Origin: Siphonodentalium dalli
Taxonomy: Eukaryota > Mollusca > Scaphopoda > Gadilida > Siphonodentaliidae
Direction: 5' to 3'
Length of the DNA stretch: 64,000 nucleotides
Assembly: GCA_032622095.1 (NCBI GenBank)
Contig: CP136068.1
Coordinates: forward strand, 12,071,729 to 12,135,728
Part shown: in pieces, positions 23,601 through 36,108 of the stretch
Layout: each line of letters begins with the position of its first letter
How positions within the stretch are numbered: the stretch's first letter is position 1
The notes under the pieces: generated by a model
The model's database searches: none
What the model saw: the letters and a program-made list of their open reading frames with translations, nothing else
What the model was told of the DNA's origin: nothing
Program-made: the position numbers and the translations under genes

Positions 23601-26600
23601 CGCTTGATATATCGGGAGTTCGCCCAACTTATACAACGCTTTGATATCGTTTGTTTCTCAGAAACGAAAACACTACATGGTAGTATCGCGATCATACCAG
23701 GTTTTACAGTTTTTCCTACTAACGGTACGGGGGTGGCGTGATGCGTTTCAGGTGGCATTATCATTGCCATCAAGGAGGGGTTGGAAAACTATGTACACCC
23801 TATATCTTCAAAGTCAAATTTGGTATCATGGGTCAGAATTGATAATGGATATATTGGTTCAGGGCGCGATCTTGTCATCGGGGCGGTGTACGTACCCCCG
23901 ACTAATATGAAGTTTACCAACGATAACTGGCAGATTGATCTCGAAGGGGAGCTTAGGAAAGTAAGAAACAACAATGATGTTCTCCTAGTGGGCGACTTTA
24001 ACTCCAGAACATCCCGACTTGATGAATTCGTGGATGATAGGGCCCTAGTGTGTGTACGCTATGTAACAGACGACAATGACCTTCGACAGTATATCTTAGA
24101 TGGAAAGTACGATTGTAAATTTGGACGGCGATCGACTGAGGATCAGGGAAAGCCAAGTTCATATGGCTATAGACTGATATATATGTGCAGCACTGAAGAA
24201 ATGGTTATTCTTAATGGTCGAGTAGGAAGTGATCGAGAACATGGGAAATTAACCTGCCGAGACCGCAGCGTTATCGATTATGGTATTTGCAGCGAGTTAT
24301 TTGACCATGTCAATGATTTTTGTGTTGGAGTTTTGAGCAAATTTTAATAGAAACACGGTGACAAAACCACCCAAAATCAACTCAGGGGGTCGTAGCTTGG
24401 GTAATAAACCACGGAAGTGGAATTACGAGAAGGCACACTTATTGGTCGACAAAGTTGCCAGTATTGTCCAAGAAGTAATTGATCCCATTTCAAATATAAT
24501 TGACAATGAGAAAGAAATTAACGAATTATGCGAAGCAATTGAACACATGTTTACGTCATCGGCTGCCGAGGCATTCGGTGTATTCTGTGTATTCGCGAAT
24601 TAATAAACGAGAGGAGCAGAGAGAATGGTATGACGGCGAATGCGATCGAATGCGAAATGTTTTTCATAAATCGAGAAAAAAATATCGGCGACAGAAAACA
24701 TCGCACAATCGCACTCTTATGAACGCGTCAGCGCGGAACTACAGGTGCGTAATTAAAAAGAAAATCGCTGAATATAACCAAAAGAGATGCAATCATGTAG
24801 AAATCCGAGTGAGTTCTGGAAAACGTTAAAAGATATGAAAGGGAAACATACCGGGCCCAAGAAAGAACCTACGATATCAATCGACTTATTCTATGAACAC
24901 TTCAAATGCCTTGCCGAGTCACACGAAGACGGCGATGTAAGTTCTTTACTCGAAAACATGTTTGATATTGATGCACAATGTCCTTTAAACTGTCCTATCA
25001 CTAGCGACGAAATATTATCAGCTGTTGATAAACTTAAACTTGGTAAATCGTCGGGTCTAGATAATATATGCCCAGAATACTTAAAACACACTATACATTT
25101 AATGTCTGAAATTTACTGTAAGCTTTTTAACGCCATTTTAGACACAGGTTGCTTCCCATTTAGATGGACCGAAGGTGTGATTCAGCCAATTCATAAACGA
25201 AAGGGCGACAGGAATAACCCCGATTGTTACAGAGGGATAACACTTCTCAGTGTACTTGGCAAAGGGTGAATGCATATTAACCCAGTTTCAGGCAGGATTC
25301 CGTAAAGGTCATTCAACTACCGACAATATATTCATTATGAAAAGTCTTATTGACTTTTATCTTGCAAGAGGAAAACAAATATACTGCTGTTTTGTCGATT
25401 TTAAGAAGGCATTCGACACAGTATGTAGGGATGGACTTTGGGTCAAACTTATGACATCCAGTATAAATGGAAAAATTTTAAGAATTATTCGTAGCATGTA
25501 TGGAAACATAAAATCTTGTGTAGTTCAGAATATCAAGCGGTCAGAATTTTTTTACTTGCAGCGCGTGTGTTACACAAGGGATAATACTATCTCCTTTATT
25601 GTTCTCGTTGTTCATAAACGACCTCGAACCATTTCTAAAAGATTGTGCTATCGACGGTTTGAAATTCCTAGGCGATTAATCCACAGAAAAACTAGGAGTA
25701 TATATTAGAATCATGTGATTGTTGTATGCGGATGATACCGTTTTGTTTGCCGACAACCAGGCCAGTATGTAAGGGCCCTGGACGCATTTGGGGACTATAG
25801 ATCGTCGTGGAAACTAAACGTAAATACTTAAAAAACGAAAGCAATTCTCTTCTGCAACCGAAAACCGGAAGATTTTGACGATTTGTATCTAATTGGCAAT
25901 AAAATAGAATACGTTGACACTATGAATTATCTCGGAGTCGAGTTCTTTTACACAGGCAGATTTTGCAAAGCAGTCAAAGCCATATCGGTGATTGGGAATA
26001 AGGCGATGCATGGGTTTTAAGGAATATCAACAACCTAAATTTGACCAACGACCTACTAATAACGCTTTTCGACAAAACTATAGAACCAATTCTTCTATAT
26101 GGAAGTGAAATATGGGGTACCGAAAACACATCAGAAATAGACAAAGTAATTTTGAGATTTTATAAACATATTCTTAAACTGAAAATCAGCACGCCCACAT
26201 TCATGTTGTATGGAGAAATTGGCAGATATCCAATCAGTATCAGATGTAAGATGAGAATTATTCAATATTGGAACCGCATATTAAATGGCAAGTGTTCTCC
26301 TCTAGCGCGGGAACTTTATTTACTTTTCGTCAACTTGGGGGAGCTGGGTAGGACGAACAAGGTGAAAACGTGGATTCAATCAGTTAAAGGCATATTGAAT
26401 TCCGTCGGCATGAGTTACATATGGACATGCGATGCACTATCTTACTGGTCCAAACTACTATCACACGATGGCTCAGAACTTGCAAAAAATATATATATTC
26501 TTGTTAAAGAATTGGATCACAACTCTGATAGCTCCTTCAATAGCCCATGGCTATTTTTTATTTCTAAAACACTGAAAGAACTTAACATAGAAAGAGTATG

Positions 26601-27084
26601 GACAAATCAGTCAGGTTTAACAAAGGCTGAAATTAGAAATATAAAATCAGAGCTTATTGAGCGACACACAACAGAACTATTTACTGAAATGCAGAATGCA
26701 AACTCATCTAGAGCACGTTTTTATATGAGTATTAAAACGAGGCCGGGCATGGGTCGTTATCTAAGTTCCTTACCGGCTCACTTAGCAAACATTTTGCTAA
26801 AATTTAGAACCGCAAATATGAAACTGCCTGTCGAATATACAAGATGGAAATCTAAATCTGTGGATAATGGTGACAAAACCTGTGATATTTGCGGTGATGG
26901 CACGGGTGATGAATACCATTTTATTATTATTTGCAAAGAACTACAGATAATTCGAGCAGACTATATCCCGAAATATTACTGGGAGAATCCTACGAAAGAA
27001 AAATTCGAAAGACTATTATCTTTGGAAAATCAACTATTACTGAAAAAATTTGTATTTTTATCAAATTGGCATCAAGAAAATTAA
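23600..27084 (+). pseudogene. LINE ORF2 (endonuclease and reverse transcriptase), broken
   Basis: Remains of the endonuclease and reverse transcriptase polyprotein of a non-LTR retrotransposon. The endonuclease part (about 23600-24347) shows FDIVCFSETKT, VGDFNSR and SVIDYGI. The reverse transcriptase part shows GKSSGLDNICPEYL near 25050, CYRGITLLSVLGKG to 25269, QAGFRKGHSTTDNIF near 25290, DFKKAFDTV near 25400 and YADD at 25725-25736. A 347-codon tail (26041-27084) contains ILLYGSEIWG and a Cys/His cluster (CDICGDGTGDEYHFIIIC). The reading frame changes at least six times with stops between, so the copy is dead. No ORF1 is recognised upstream. The clade is not assigned. Confidence 0.93.
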
Positions 27085-27395
27085 AATATGACTGAGCCGA
27101 TTATTCCAAATTGAAAAACATGTGATTAGGTGCATTATTTATATCCGTGAATAATTATTTCAGACAAAATATTATGATAATGATATAATAAAGGATTAAA
27201 TTATAATATAATATATATAAGATATTATAATACATATTACGATATATCTATACATTTATCATATTATATATTAATATATGTATGATTGTGTAACAATTGT
27301 TTTTGTGACCTATTGTAAATATTGTAAATATTGTATATATGTTATAGCATGTTGCGCCTTAATTGACGACTTTGCAATAAACAATCAATCAAAAC
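27085..27395 (+). other. LINE 3' untranslated region
   Basis: Very AT-rich sequence after the stop, ending GCAATAAACAATCAATCAAA at about 27374-27393. An AATAAA-like signal followed by a short CAAT repeat is a plausible LINE 3' terminus. The next bases resume coding similarity to a second element. Confidence 0.6.
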
Positions 27396-27888
27396 ATGTC
27401 GGAAAATTTCATCCGAAGAAATAATGGCCATCGAGAGCACACTCAAAGATCATTTTATTCAGACCTGGTGGTGAGACATGTACAACTCCTCTCGTGGTAA
27501 ATTATACATGAACTTTAAACGGACAATGAAATATGAATCATATTTGCAAAATCTACCGCGTGACCTAGCCCAAGAACTATTACGATTAAGAACATGTAAT
27601 CACAAACTGCGTTCTGAGTCTGGAAGGTGGAGTAAAAATAAAGAAAAAATCCCGAGCCTGTCAAAAATGCATGACCCACATAGAAGATGAGTACCACGTT
27701 GTGATGATTTGTCCAAAATACCTGGATTTAAGAATAAAATATATTCCGGCTACCTTTCGGCAGAGCCATCTAGAGCACGATTTTATATTCTACTCGGTAG
27801 CCAAAACCCAGCAATTCAGAAAAGTTTAGCGATATTTGTCAAGGCGTGTATGAAGATTCACGAAAAAACAAGAGATGACAAAACATGA
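27396..27888 (+). pseudogene. Second LINE ORF2 C-terminal fragment, same family
   Basis: The translation resembles the C-terminal tail of the preceding element: NSSRGKLYMNF against NSSRARFYMSI, LPRDLAQELLRLRTCNHKLR against LPAHLANILLKFRTANMKLP, then CQKCMTHIEDEYHVVMIC against the Cys/His cluster above. A stop interrupts it near 27473 and a frameshift lies near 27645. The frame ends at 27886-27888. The two copies differ substantially, so they belong to different lineages. The first element's 3' end abuts this one. Confidence 0.85.
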
Positions 27889-28039
27889 TTCGATTAATCA
27901 TATGTACACATGCTGTCATTATGCATGTGCAGTGTCTTATGTACCTAATCTACAAAATGAGAAAACAAATTACGACGATATTGATGATGACGTTATAAAC
28001 GTTGCCAGGACGACAATCACTAAGATGCCAATATGAAGA

Positions 28040-28095
28040 TGATTAGCGACGATGATAATGATGACGATGACGATGTTGATGACGAAAGTGATGAC

Positions 28096-28126
<31 letters not shown>

Positions 28127-28206
28127 ATGACGATGGTGATGATGATGGACAATGATGATGATGATGACGATGGGGATGTCGATGATGATGATGACGATGA
28201 TGTAAG
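28040..28206 (+). repeat. GAT/GAC trinucleotide microsatellite
   Basis: About 165 bp of interrupted GATGAT/GATGAC repeats. It creates long fake ORFs of repeated Asp, Met, Ile, His or Ser on both strands. Confidence 0.95.
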
Positions 28207-28403
28207 TGACCCCATTGTATATATGTATATATCCATGTTCTGCATTAATTTGCAGCTTTGACAATTAAAGCATATCATAGCATAGATATATCACTGGGCA
28301 ACACACTTACGCGCGACATCGATCTCTTTTTCTGTGAATATCGTTCAAATTTGATAGAACGAATTTTAACGATCAACACTTAAAGGGGTACTGTACGCCA
28401 TTT

Positions 28404-28556
28404 GGGGCGCCTGCAGCGCATACGATACTATGGGTGGCGGGATGGGGTGGTGGGTGGGTACTACATAAATACTCTAATTATCTAGGGGCGCCTGCAGCGC
28501 ATAAGATACTATGGGCGGCGCATAAGATACTATAGGTGGCGGGATGGGGTGGTGAT
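28404..28556 (+). repeat. Local direct duplication
   Basis: GGGGCGCCTGCAGCGCATA followed by GATACTATGGGTGGCGGG occurs at about 28404 and 28483, and the GCGCATAAGATACTAT part once more. GCGCCTGCAGCGC is partly self-complementary. Confidence 0.75.
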
Positions 28557-31225
28557 AACCATCTAATATCGATAATATATAGAAAACTAATAAATAATTT
28601 GAGTCGAATATGTATTCTGTAAACGTTCAGGTTAATATGTTATCTTAAAATCAAAGTTAATAATTTGATATAAACTGAATTTATGGCCGGAGCCATAAAT
28701 TAAATTACGAATTTCCGTGTACAAGACGTAATCAAAAATAATTTACGGATAGTGGATTGGACAACGCGTGGCACACACGATCGTGTAAAAAAAATATGTT
28801 GATACGGGGCATAAACTCAAGCCATTGACACATTCGCTTGAAAACTGTCCAAAAAGTACTCGATAACGAAAATTGGTAATGTCGCATTCCGGCTAATCTG
28901 CCATCCGTAACATTACTTCGTACTCAACAGACTTTCAAATAATGGAAATCTGATTACCTTATTCTACGAATCAGAGACTATAGAAACCAACAACAACATT
29001 TGAGTACAGTATCACTTTAATTCCATAGATCCTGAATCCAACTGCATGATGAACCTTTACCACATCCGTAGTGCTCGATTCCATCCGTTCAAATCGAAAA
29101 ATTTGGTGGAAGGCAGTGCCCGAACTGATTTCGCATGAGTTGCAATTTGTCAACATATGATGTTGTAAATCAAAACAAGATAAACTAGAATGCACTCAGA
29201 GAGATGCCAACGTGCGCAAAAATGTAATAAACAATAATTTAAAAAATAATTTCACTGTATTTTACTTAATTTATTTAATTTAATTTAATGTTAGCAATAA
29301 AAGACAATTACCATTTCTCATTTCATCACAGATAAAAGGCAAATTACTATATTAATCATTTAAGTAATTAAAACCAATTCCATGTTGCCGAAAGGATGAT
29401 ACTTTAATATCGATTACATTTTTTTCAGAGGCATATTTTCATTTTCAGTTTCCGATAGTCAAAGATGACCAAAGGAGCAATTATAAGAAATAATTAATAT
29501 CATTTGTGTAAATATTGATAGCAGCCAATTTGCAACAATAAATATCAATAATTAATCAATAATTAATCAATAACGATAATGTTATGTAATAAGAAACTCT
29601 TCAAACGGTGTTTGTGTCAACAAATGCGTTTTGTTTTGTGTTACGTCATTCGTCGTATTTGACCCGGAACTCGGCTGAAGGTTATGCTATTCAGCCCATT
29701 GCGTCAAATAATAACGAAATCGCGTTTTGAATGTCTCTCTTTTTCCGCACGATAAAAAGAGGTCTTCGCACGAACCAAAAATGATACAACTTCCCAATTA
29801 TAAGTACAAATACCCAAATGAAGGAGTCTATGTAGGTCCCGAAGGAGTCTATAGACTCTTCGGTGTAGAGTTCTGATGGAGAAAATGTAGGTCGATCTAT
29901 TTTTGTCATACCTCTGACGTATTTTGACCTGGGAGAAAAAATCGAAATCGAGACTCACTACGAGCATGCCAGTTTTAAATATAGAAACAGGGAATCCCGA
30001 CAAATGGCGATATCGGCGACAAACAAATAATCGAACACAACACATAAAATAAACATAGCAAAAACGCGGCACAGTAAAAATGTGAGAATGCCACGAGGTT
30101 TTACGTCGTTTTTGGTGACGTCATGGCGTGAAACGGAGTAGGGTGACACGTACTTACCTACGAATCTGTCTGATCGCAATACTGTTGCGCGAGCGCACGT
30201 AACAACCATTGTCTGTTTGTTTGTTTGTTTTTGTTTTTGTTGGAAACATGTCGATTTTCGATTGTGCATTCATTTGCACGAACGCTGCACAATAAAATGT
30301 CAGGATTCAATATCGTGATCTACTGTGTACCAATCTAAATATGATAAGAACCACAAATTTGTAGTGCATGCATTCAAGACAAATGAAAGAGAGAAGAAAG
30401 GGAGTGTTTGTTGTGAGTTAGATGGAATAACATAGGAATGAAAGGCGAGTGAAATAATATATAAATAATACTTTTGTAACGAGTTATAATTAATTGTTTA
30501 TTTGACTAATACAAATATAAACAAAACATCGTGATTACTCGATGTCTAAATCAGCCACGCCACTGTCAACATGAAAGGTGTTCAATCTCAACACATCACA
30601 TCGGCCGCTGCCGACTGCGCGAATACAACTAGGACAACTATATATTATTATAGCCATCGGCCGGTTTTTGCACATGATACGGCGTGTCCTGTTCACATAG
30701 CAACACAAATGAGACCGTCTCAACATTATTCCAGTAAGGTACACGTAGACAGGTAGAAGTCACATTTTCCCCCAACAGTTGCAACACATTTCTGAGTTCG
30801 CTAGTTTTAAAATCCACGGAACGTAATTAAAACGCACTCGCGTCCAGAATGAATTTCGCAAACATATCGGGACAAACTAAAAGTTGTAGTCTAAGTTCGA
30901 GAAAACTTATAGTTTGGGAGTTTTAAATTCGTTTATTGTCGTTAATATACACATGTACCTAAACATGTTGAGTTTGATCAAAGAATGGTAAATATTCAGT
31001 CGAGACCAAACCAAGTTGTGTATTCACGATAGAGACATTTGGTTTTTTTTTTTTACTAAGAAACGTTATTCTTTGAGAGGCGATAGGCTGTTGAAATTTC
31101 AAGAGGAATGGGGAACTTTGACAAAAGTGTTAAACCCATACTAAAGATTCTTTTTTGTGGAGTGTGCGCTCACATCCGAACTGATCCTGCGCGCATACCG
31201 ATACAGATACAGGAGGAAATAACTT
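28557..31225. other. Unassigned sequence, possible host DNA
   Basis: No repeat shared with other parts of the window was recognised. The part from about 29600 to 30300 looks richer in CG dinucleotides than the surroundings. Weak exon-like signals occur on the minus strand: a strong donor-like GTAGGTAAGT ending near 30150, and a frame ending at 30535 with a minus-strand AATAAA about 35 bp beyond. Neither is sufficient for a gene call. Confidence 0.35.
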
Positions 31226-31715
31226 AACTTAGAACATTAAACGTGATTTTGTTTTGTTTTCGCGGGTTTTCTTGAGATTTAATGTCATTACATGGGCCCG
31301 TATCGTTGAATTCTTGGCATATAATATGAATGTTGTGGTATATATGGACCCTCCCGCATTGGCACATGACACAGGTACAGTTGACTTAAGTGATGTTCTG
31401 TGTGGGCTCCAATTTGGAGTTCAATATTTTAAGGGCCAAATTTAGAATTTTATGGGTCCATACCTTTGAACTCTGGGCATATAATATGAATATTGGGGGG
31501 CATGTCTCTATTCCGAAGGTTCGCTATTACGAAGGTTCACCAATCCGAAGGTTCGTTATTCCGAAGGTTCTGTGTTCCGAAGGTTTTTGTTATTTTAAGG
31601 TTAATTCTATATTCTACAGTATTGAGAGGGTTCATTATCACGAAGATTCTTTTTATGAAGGAAATAACTTAAAACATTAAATGTGATTTTGCTTTGTTTT
31701 CGCGTGTTTTCTTGT
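31226..31715 (+). repeat. Direct duplicates flanking a 16-bp minisatellite
   Basis: Five 16-bp units beginning CGAAGGTTC run from 31514 to 31593. On either side are similar blocks, about 31226-31275 and 31670-31715, with GTGATTTTG(T/C)TTTGTTTTCGCG, and a phrase around ATAATATGAAT is also duplicated at about 31320 and 31480. ORFs here are repeat-driven. Confidence 0.7.
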
Positions 31716-32059
31716 ATGATCTCGGTGGCGTTACCATTTGTGACTGGTTTTCTTGTCTGAGAGATGCTGGTGTGTTCGATTCTCTATTGTGCGAATGATG
31801 CGTAGCCAAAGGGAGCATACTCTATCTGCACGAAAAAATATTCACGAGGATTACATTAATACAGCGACTGAGAAGAACTTCTGGCTACGCAATATGTAAT
31901 GCCGCTTATGGCTTTCAGAATCCGACTTTGGCAAGAGACAGAATCAATACAGCCGTAACTGATATATTTGTGCATATTTATGCTATAATATATATAATGT
32001 TGTTGTTGTTATCTTGAGACTGTATATAATTATAAGCTGCTGTATACTATATCAAAACT

Positions 32060-34560
32060 GACGGATGCTCAGGTATCCCTCGCCTATTGGAATTGTTCAG
32101 GTGTTGCAGCATCATCCGATTCCTTATATGGTGCTTATTTAAATAACATGATCCACGAGAGAAACATAGATATATGTGGTATCAGTGAACATTGGCTTCA
32201 TGAACACAATTCGCATATTCTCGAACCTATGCTTGCCAATTACAAATGCCATATTGAATGCGATTTCTCACAAAGGATGCCCCATCAGCGGGGCAGACAT
32301 AAAGGCGGAGTACTGGATCCGTACGTCTCGATGAGTTATGCCCTGTGCCAATGCATTCTCTTATATATGCGAGTCGACCATAGGTCGCCTCGCATATATA
32401 AGAGAATGCATTGGCCTAAAAAAATGTGTTAATGTGTTAATGTGTTAAGCCAATGCATTCTCTTATATATGCGAGGCGACCTATGACAAATTGGTGACGA
32501 TATAATATGTGGTATCCAAGTAGAATTACCAGATGCAGACAATCTTTATGTATTCAAAGTTTATCTACCGTCAACCAACTACACTGACGAATTTCATTTA
32601 CAATATGCGCAATCGCTTGGTGACATAATAGATACATATTTTCCTCTAGGCCATGTTATCATCATGGGCGACTTTAACTTGTCACTTACGAAATCACGCC
32701 CGAGGGACAACTCACTCCGTAAACTGCTTGAACCAAAACAATTTTCACCAGTCAATGACAGTCGTCTTTGTGTTGGTAGACAAGCTACATGTATTCCTAC
32801 CTCTGGTGGAGAGGGGACTTCTATTGATTATGTTTTTTCCTCGCAAAGCGACATGAATATGACTCTCGTGCACGTGTATGCTGAAATAATTAATGACGAT
32901 GCTACTGATGTGACAAATCATAAGCCCATTGTGTGTTTATTCAAATGCGATATTCAACATAGCAGTTCCGAACGACAGAGAGGTAGCTCGATCCAAGTTT
33001 ATAACTGGAAGAAATTTAAATCCTCACCAAATGCAATCAATACAGTCTGGAATCATCTACCACGAAACAACAACACCAACAACCGAAATGATGTAGACGC
33101 TCTTTATAATTCTATAATCTCAACTATCCAGAGAGCATCTAGTGAAACGATTCCACAAAAAAATATATATACCCAATATAGTAAAAGTACACAGACTTCA
33201 ACACGGTTTTCAGATGGGTGTCAACTGTCTTATGGACTCATTTATCATACACGAATCTAAAGCATTTGCATTAGAAAACAACAGTATATTATTCACATGT
33301 TTCCTTGATGTACATAAGGCAGTTGACACCGTCTGGATTGACGGTTTGCTATATAAGCTGCATGTGCTTGGCTTTGGTGGAAAATCATGGCTGCTGTTTC
33401 ATCAGATGCTTAAAGGTACCTCTTGTTTCGTGAAATACGGAGATTGCCAGTCCAGGCAATTTCAAATAGAGCAAGGCACCAAACAGGGAGCCGATATTTC
33501 ACATCTTTTGTACATGCTCTTTGTTGACCAACTTTTGGTGGAACTGGCAAACTTGGGGGCAGGGCTGAATGTGTATTCTGTATAAACTGTTCATGCCCAA
33601 CACAAGCTGATGATATGACACTTCTCTCTGTTTCGGAAAAAGGTCTTCAGCAGCTACTGACTATGCACTAATTACAGTCGAAAAGGGAGGTATCCATATA
33701 ATGAACAAAAGTCAGTTGTTATTGTCTTTAATGAAAGTAAAAATGAGCACAATAAGACGAGTACTAACCGGGCATGGACTCTGTGTGGGGAACAAGTATC
33801 GGAAGTTGAAAGTCCTACACACCTATAGGTGTCCCTAAGTACAAAAGCATAATCAAAACGGTGAATTCATTGACGAAATAAAACGGAAACTAAGGTCAAG
33901 CCATTTTGCTATGTCCAACATCGGTATGTATGCTGGAGGTATAACACCAGTCAGCAGTGGGACAATTTAGACATCTAATAATATTGCCAAAAGGTCTCTT
34001 TGGGCGCGAATTACTGTGTGGCTTGACCGATTCAGATGTATTGTCCCTGGAAAGAACTCACCGATTTTGCCTTTAAAAGATCCAAGGTTTACATTCCAAA
34101 ACACGGACCAACATTGTAGAAGGGTTGATGGGAATAGGTAATAAATATTCACAGTTTTTTTTGAAAAAAAAGAAGCTTCTCTTCTTCGGAAGTCAATGCG
34201 CCCTCACAACTGAGAAGGCAGCCAAGTCAGTTTTCTTATTAAGGCTGCACTCATTCTTCATAGATGGAGTTTCAGGAAAATCCTTTATTTCCGATATTGC
34301 AAATATTCTGGGTAACCACCTGTTGATGTCATATTTTACAAATTATGTTTCTGAAAGTGAATTCCCAACAAAGTCGTCATGGAACAGTATAGTGCGCAAG
34401 GCAATATCTGAATATTCAGAACACGAATGGGAAAGCGCGATGATCGGCGACAAATCATTTAATCGCTTTCATGTTATACACCCACAGTTATCAGTCTCCC
34501 ATTTGTGTCGTTGCTGTCGAAAGTTCCATATACACAAAATAGCATACTACCCACGATATT
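32060..34560 (+). pseudogene. LINE ORF2 copy, decayed
   Basis: Endonuclease and reverse transcriptase remains of a non-LTR element, same family as the minus-strand element at 45059-56041. The start reads AYWNCSGV, then DICGISEHWL; after an inserted hairpin pair (32347-32485) it resumes with DIICGIQVELP, VYLPSTNYT and MGDFNLS (about 32664). SIDYVFSS and NHKPIV mark the rest of the endonuclease. An internal deletion near 33190 removes the start of the reverse transcriptase, which picks up at LQHGFQMG and FLDVHKAVDTVW. The catalytic box reads QADD at 33603-33614. Later parts are frameshifted; a 149-codon segment (34125-34574) is the likely C-terminal region. Confidence 0.9.
32347..32485. repeat. 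Hairpin pair B, second hairpin halved
   Basis: Hairpin 1 (32347-32415) is complete. The spacer is only 33 bp and contains AATGTGTT repeats. The second hairpin begins at 32449 and stops close to its apex near 32485, after which the LINE resumes. The LINE has lost roughly 15-20 codons here. The left flank AGTTATGCCCTG also occurs beside the pair at 42478. Confidence 0.93.
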
Positions 34561-35242
34561 GTGCTTGGAAATAGTGTAGTCTCTAAGTCGACTATGGTCC
34601 GCAACCTGGGGTATATGATGGATGACAATCTATCTGCGGAGGCGCATGTAATGCAAGTTTGCAGATTGACATATTGTCACCTGAGAAATATCAGCAGGGT
34701 ACGAAATGTGGTCGACGAAGAGACGACCAAACAACTCGTACATGCATTTGTCACAAGCCGTATAGACTACTGTAACTCACTTTTATTTGGTTGCAACACA
34801 TACCTTTTTCGGAAACTTCAGCTTGTACAAAACTGTGCTGCTAGGATTGTTACCAAAACAAAGAAATTTGATAACATCACTCCAATTCAAGCTAAATTTA
34901 CACTGGCTTCCCGTTGAGCAGAGGATCCATTTTAAGGTCTTGCTTTTCACTTATAAGTGTTCCAATAATATGGCACCACCGTACTTGTCCGATCTCATTC
35001 AGCGCTATCAGCCCGTCAGACCCATCAGGTCCGCCAAGGCAAATCAACTTGTCTATAAACCTGGGGATCTGGTTACATGCGGCGATCGCGCTTTTTCTGT
35101 GACTGGCCCAAAGCTGTGGAATCTACTTCCTGATCACTTAAGGATTCCACAAACCATAAATGATTTCAAATCAGCACTTAAAACCCACATGTTTGAAGTG
35201 GCATTTGGTCTTCGGCCCACATTGCGTAAAGTGAAGAAATAG
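34561..35242 (+). pseudogene. L2/CR1-type LINE ORF2 C-terminal fragment
   Basis: Two overlapping frames (34561-34917 and 34787-35242) together represent the reverse transcriptase thumb and C-terminal region of an L2/CR1-group element. Landmarks are NLGYMMDDNLSAEAHV, FVTSRIDYCNSLLFG, LQLVQNCAARIVTKT, LHWLPVEQRI, YKCSNNMAPPYL, GDRAFSVTGPKLWNLLP and LKTHMFEVAFG. A frameshift separates the halves near 34890. The catalytic YADD region is absent, so this is a 5'-truncated copy. It follows directly on the different LINE ending near 34560. Confidence 0.93.
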
Positions 35243-35504
35243 CCGCAGTTTATGTTGTATATTTGTATTGTGTTGAAAATGTTTTATGTGTATATTGTTA
35301 AGTCCGAGAGCACATTTATGGAGTCGTGACTATAAACCTTATTAGTAGTATTAGTTGACTGTGGCCGGCGTCTGTAAATTGCAACAAATGTGGTGTTGCT
35401 TATGATTATCTCCCTCTACACTGCATATGTGTTATGTTTGTGTTGGGTGCATTTGTTAAAAGTTTATGTGCTTTTCATGTCAATTCTCTTTTGTCATACA
35501 ATGT

Positions 35505-35535
35505 ATGTATATATATATATATATATATATATACT
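35505..35535. repeat. TA dinucleotide microsatellite
   Basis: A short run of alternating T and A at the start of the satellite region. Confidence 0.95.
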
Positions 35536-35539
35536 AGAA

Positions 35540-36108
35540 GACCTTGAATTGTCCGTTTTGAAGGTCAAGGTCAAGTGGGGTCACGATTTGACCAGTCCAA
35601 AACACAGCCGGACAAAAGTACCCGACAAACGTGCCCGTCGAAATCCATCCGGTTTTACCCGATTTGACCTTGAATTGATCATTTTGAAGGTCAATGCCAG
35701 GTCAGGGTCACGATTTGACCCGTCCAAAACACCCAGTGGACAAAAGTAACCCTATGTATAAAATTTCGTTGAAATCCCATCAAAATTGGCGATTTGACCT
35801 TGAATTGACCCGATTTCAAGGTCACGTCGCACGGGCAAATGAATATGCTTATGAGACTCCCCATACGAAAGTACCCCCACCAACCAAGTTTCATCGAAAT
35901 CTCGTGATATTCGGCCGTTTGACCTTGAAATGACCCGATTTTAAGGTCAAGGTCACGTCGCACGGGAAAATTAATAGGCCTATATATGTCACCCTCCGGA
36001 CGAAAATACCCCCACATACCAAGTTTCATAGAAATCGGGTCGGCCGTTTTCGAGTTCATCGCGAACACACACCTACACAGACACACAGATCTTCCAAAAT
36101 ATATAATA
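35540..36108 (+). repeat. Diverged tandem units with GACCTTGA and AAGGTCA motifs
   Basis: About four units of 120-140 bp, each with CGATTTGACCTTGAATTGA-like sequence, a complementary AAGGTCAAGGTCACG, and ACCAAGTTTCATCGAAATC or a variant. Unit ends carry CGTCGCACGGG. The same CGTCGCACGGG word opens the 122-bp units downstream, so the two arrays may be related. Confidence 0.75.

Noticed and set aside
28043-28278. Acidic or His-rich ORFs near 28.1 kb
   Set aside because: Translations of a GAT/GAC microsatellite.
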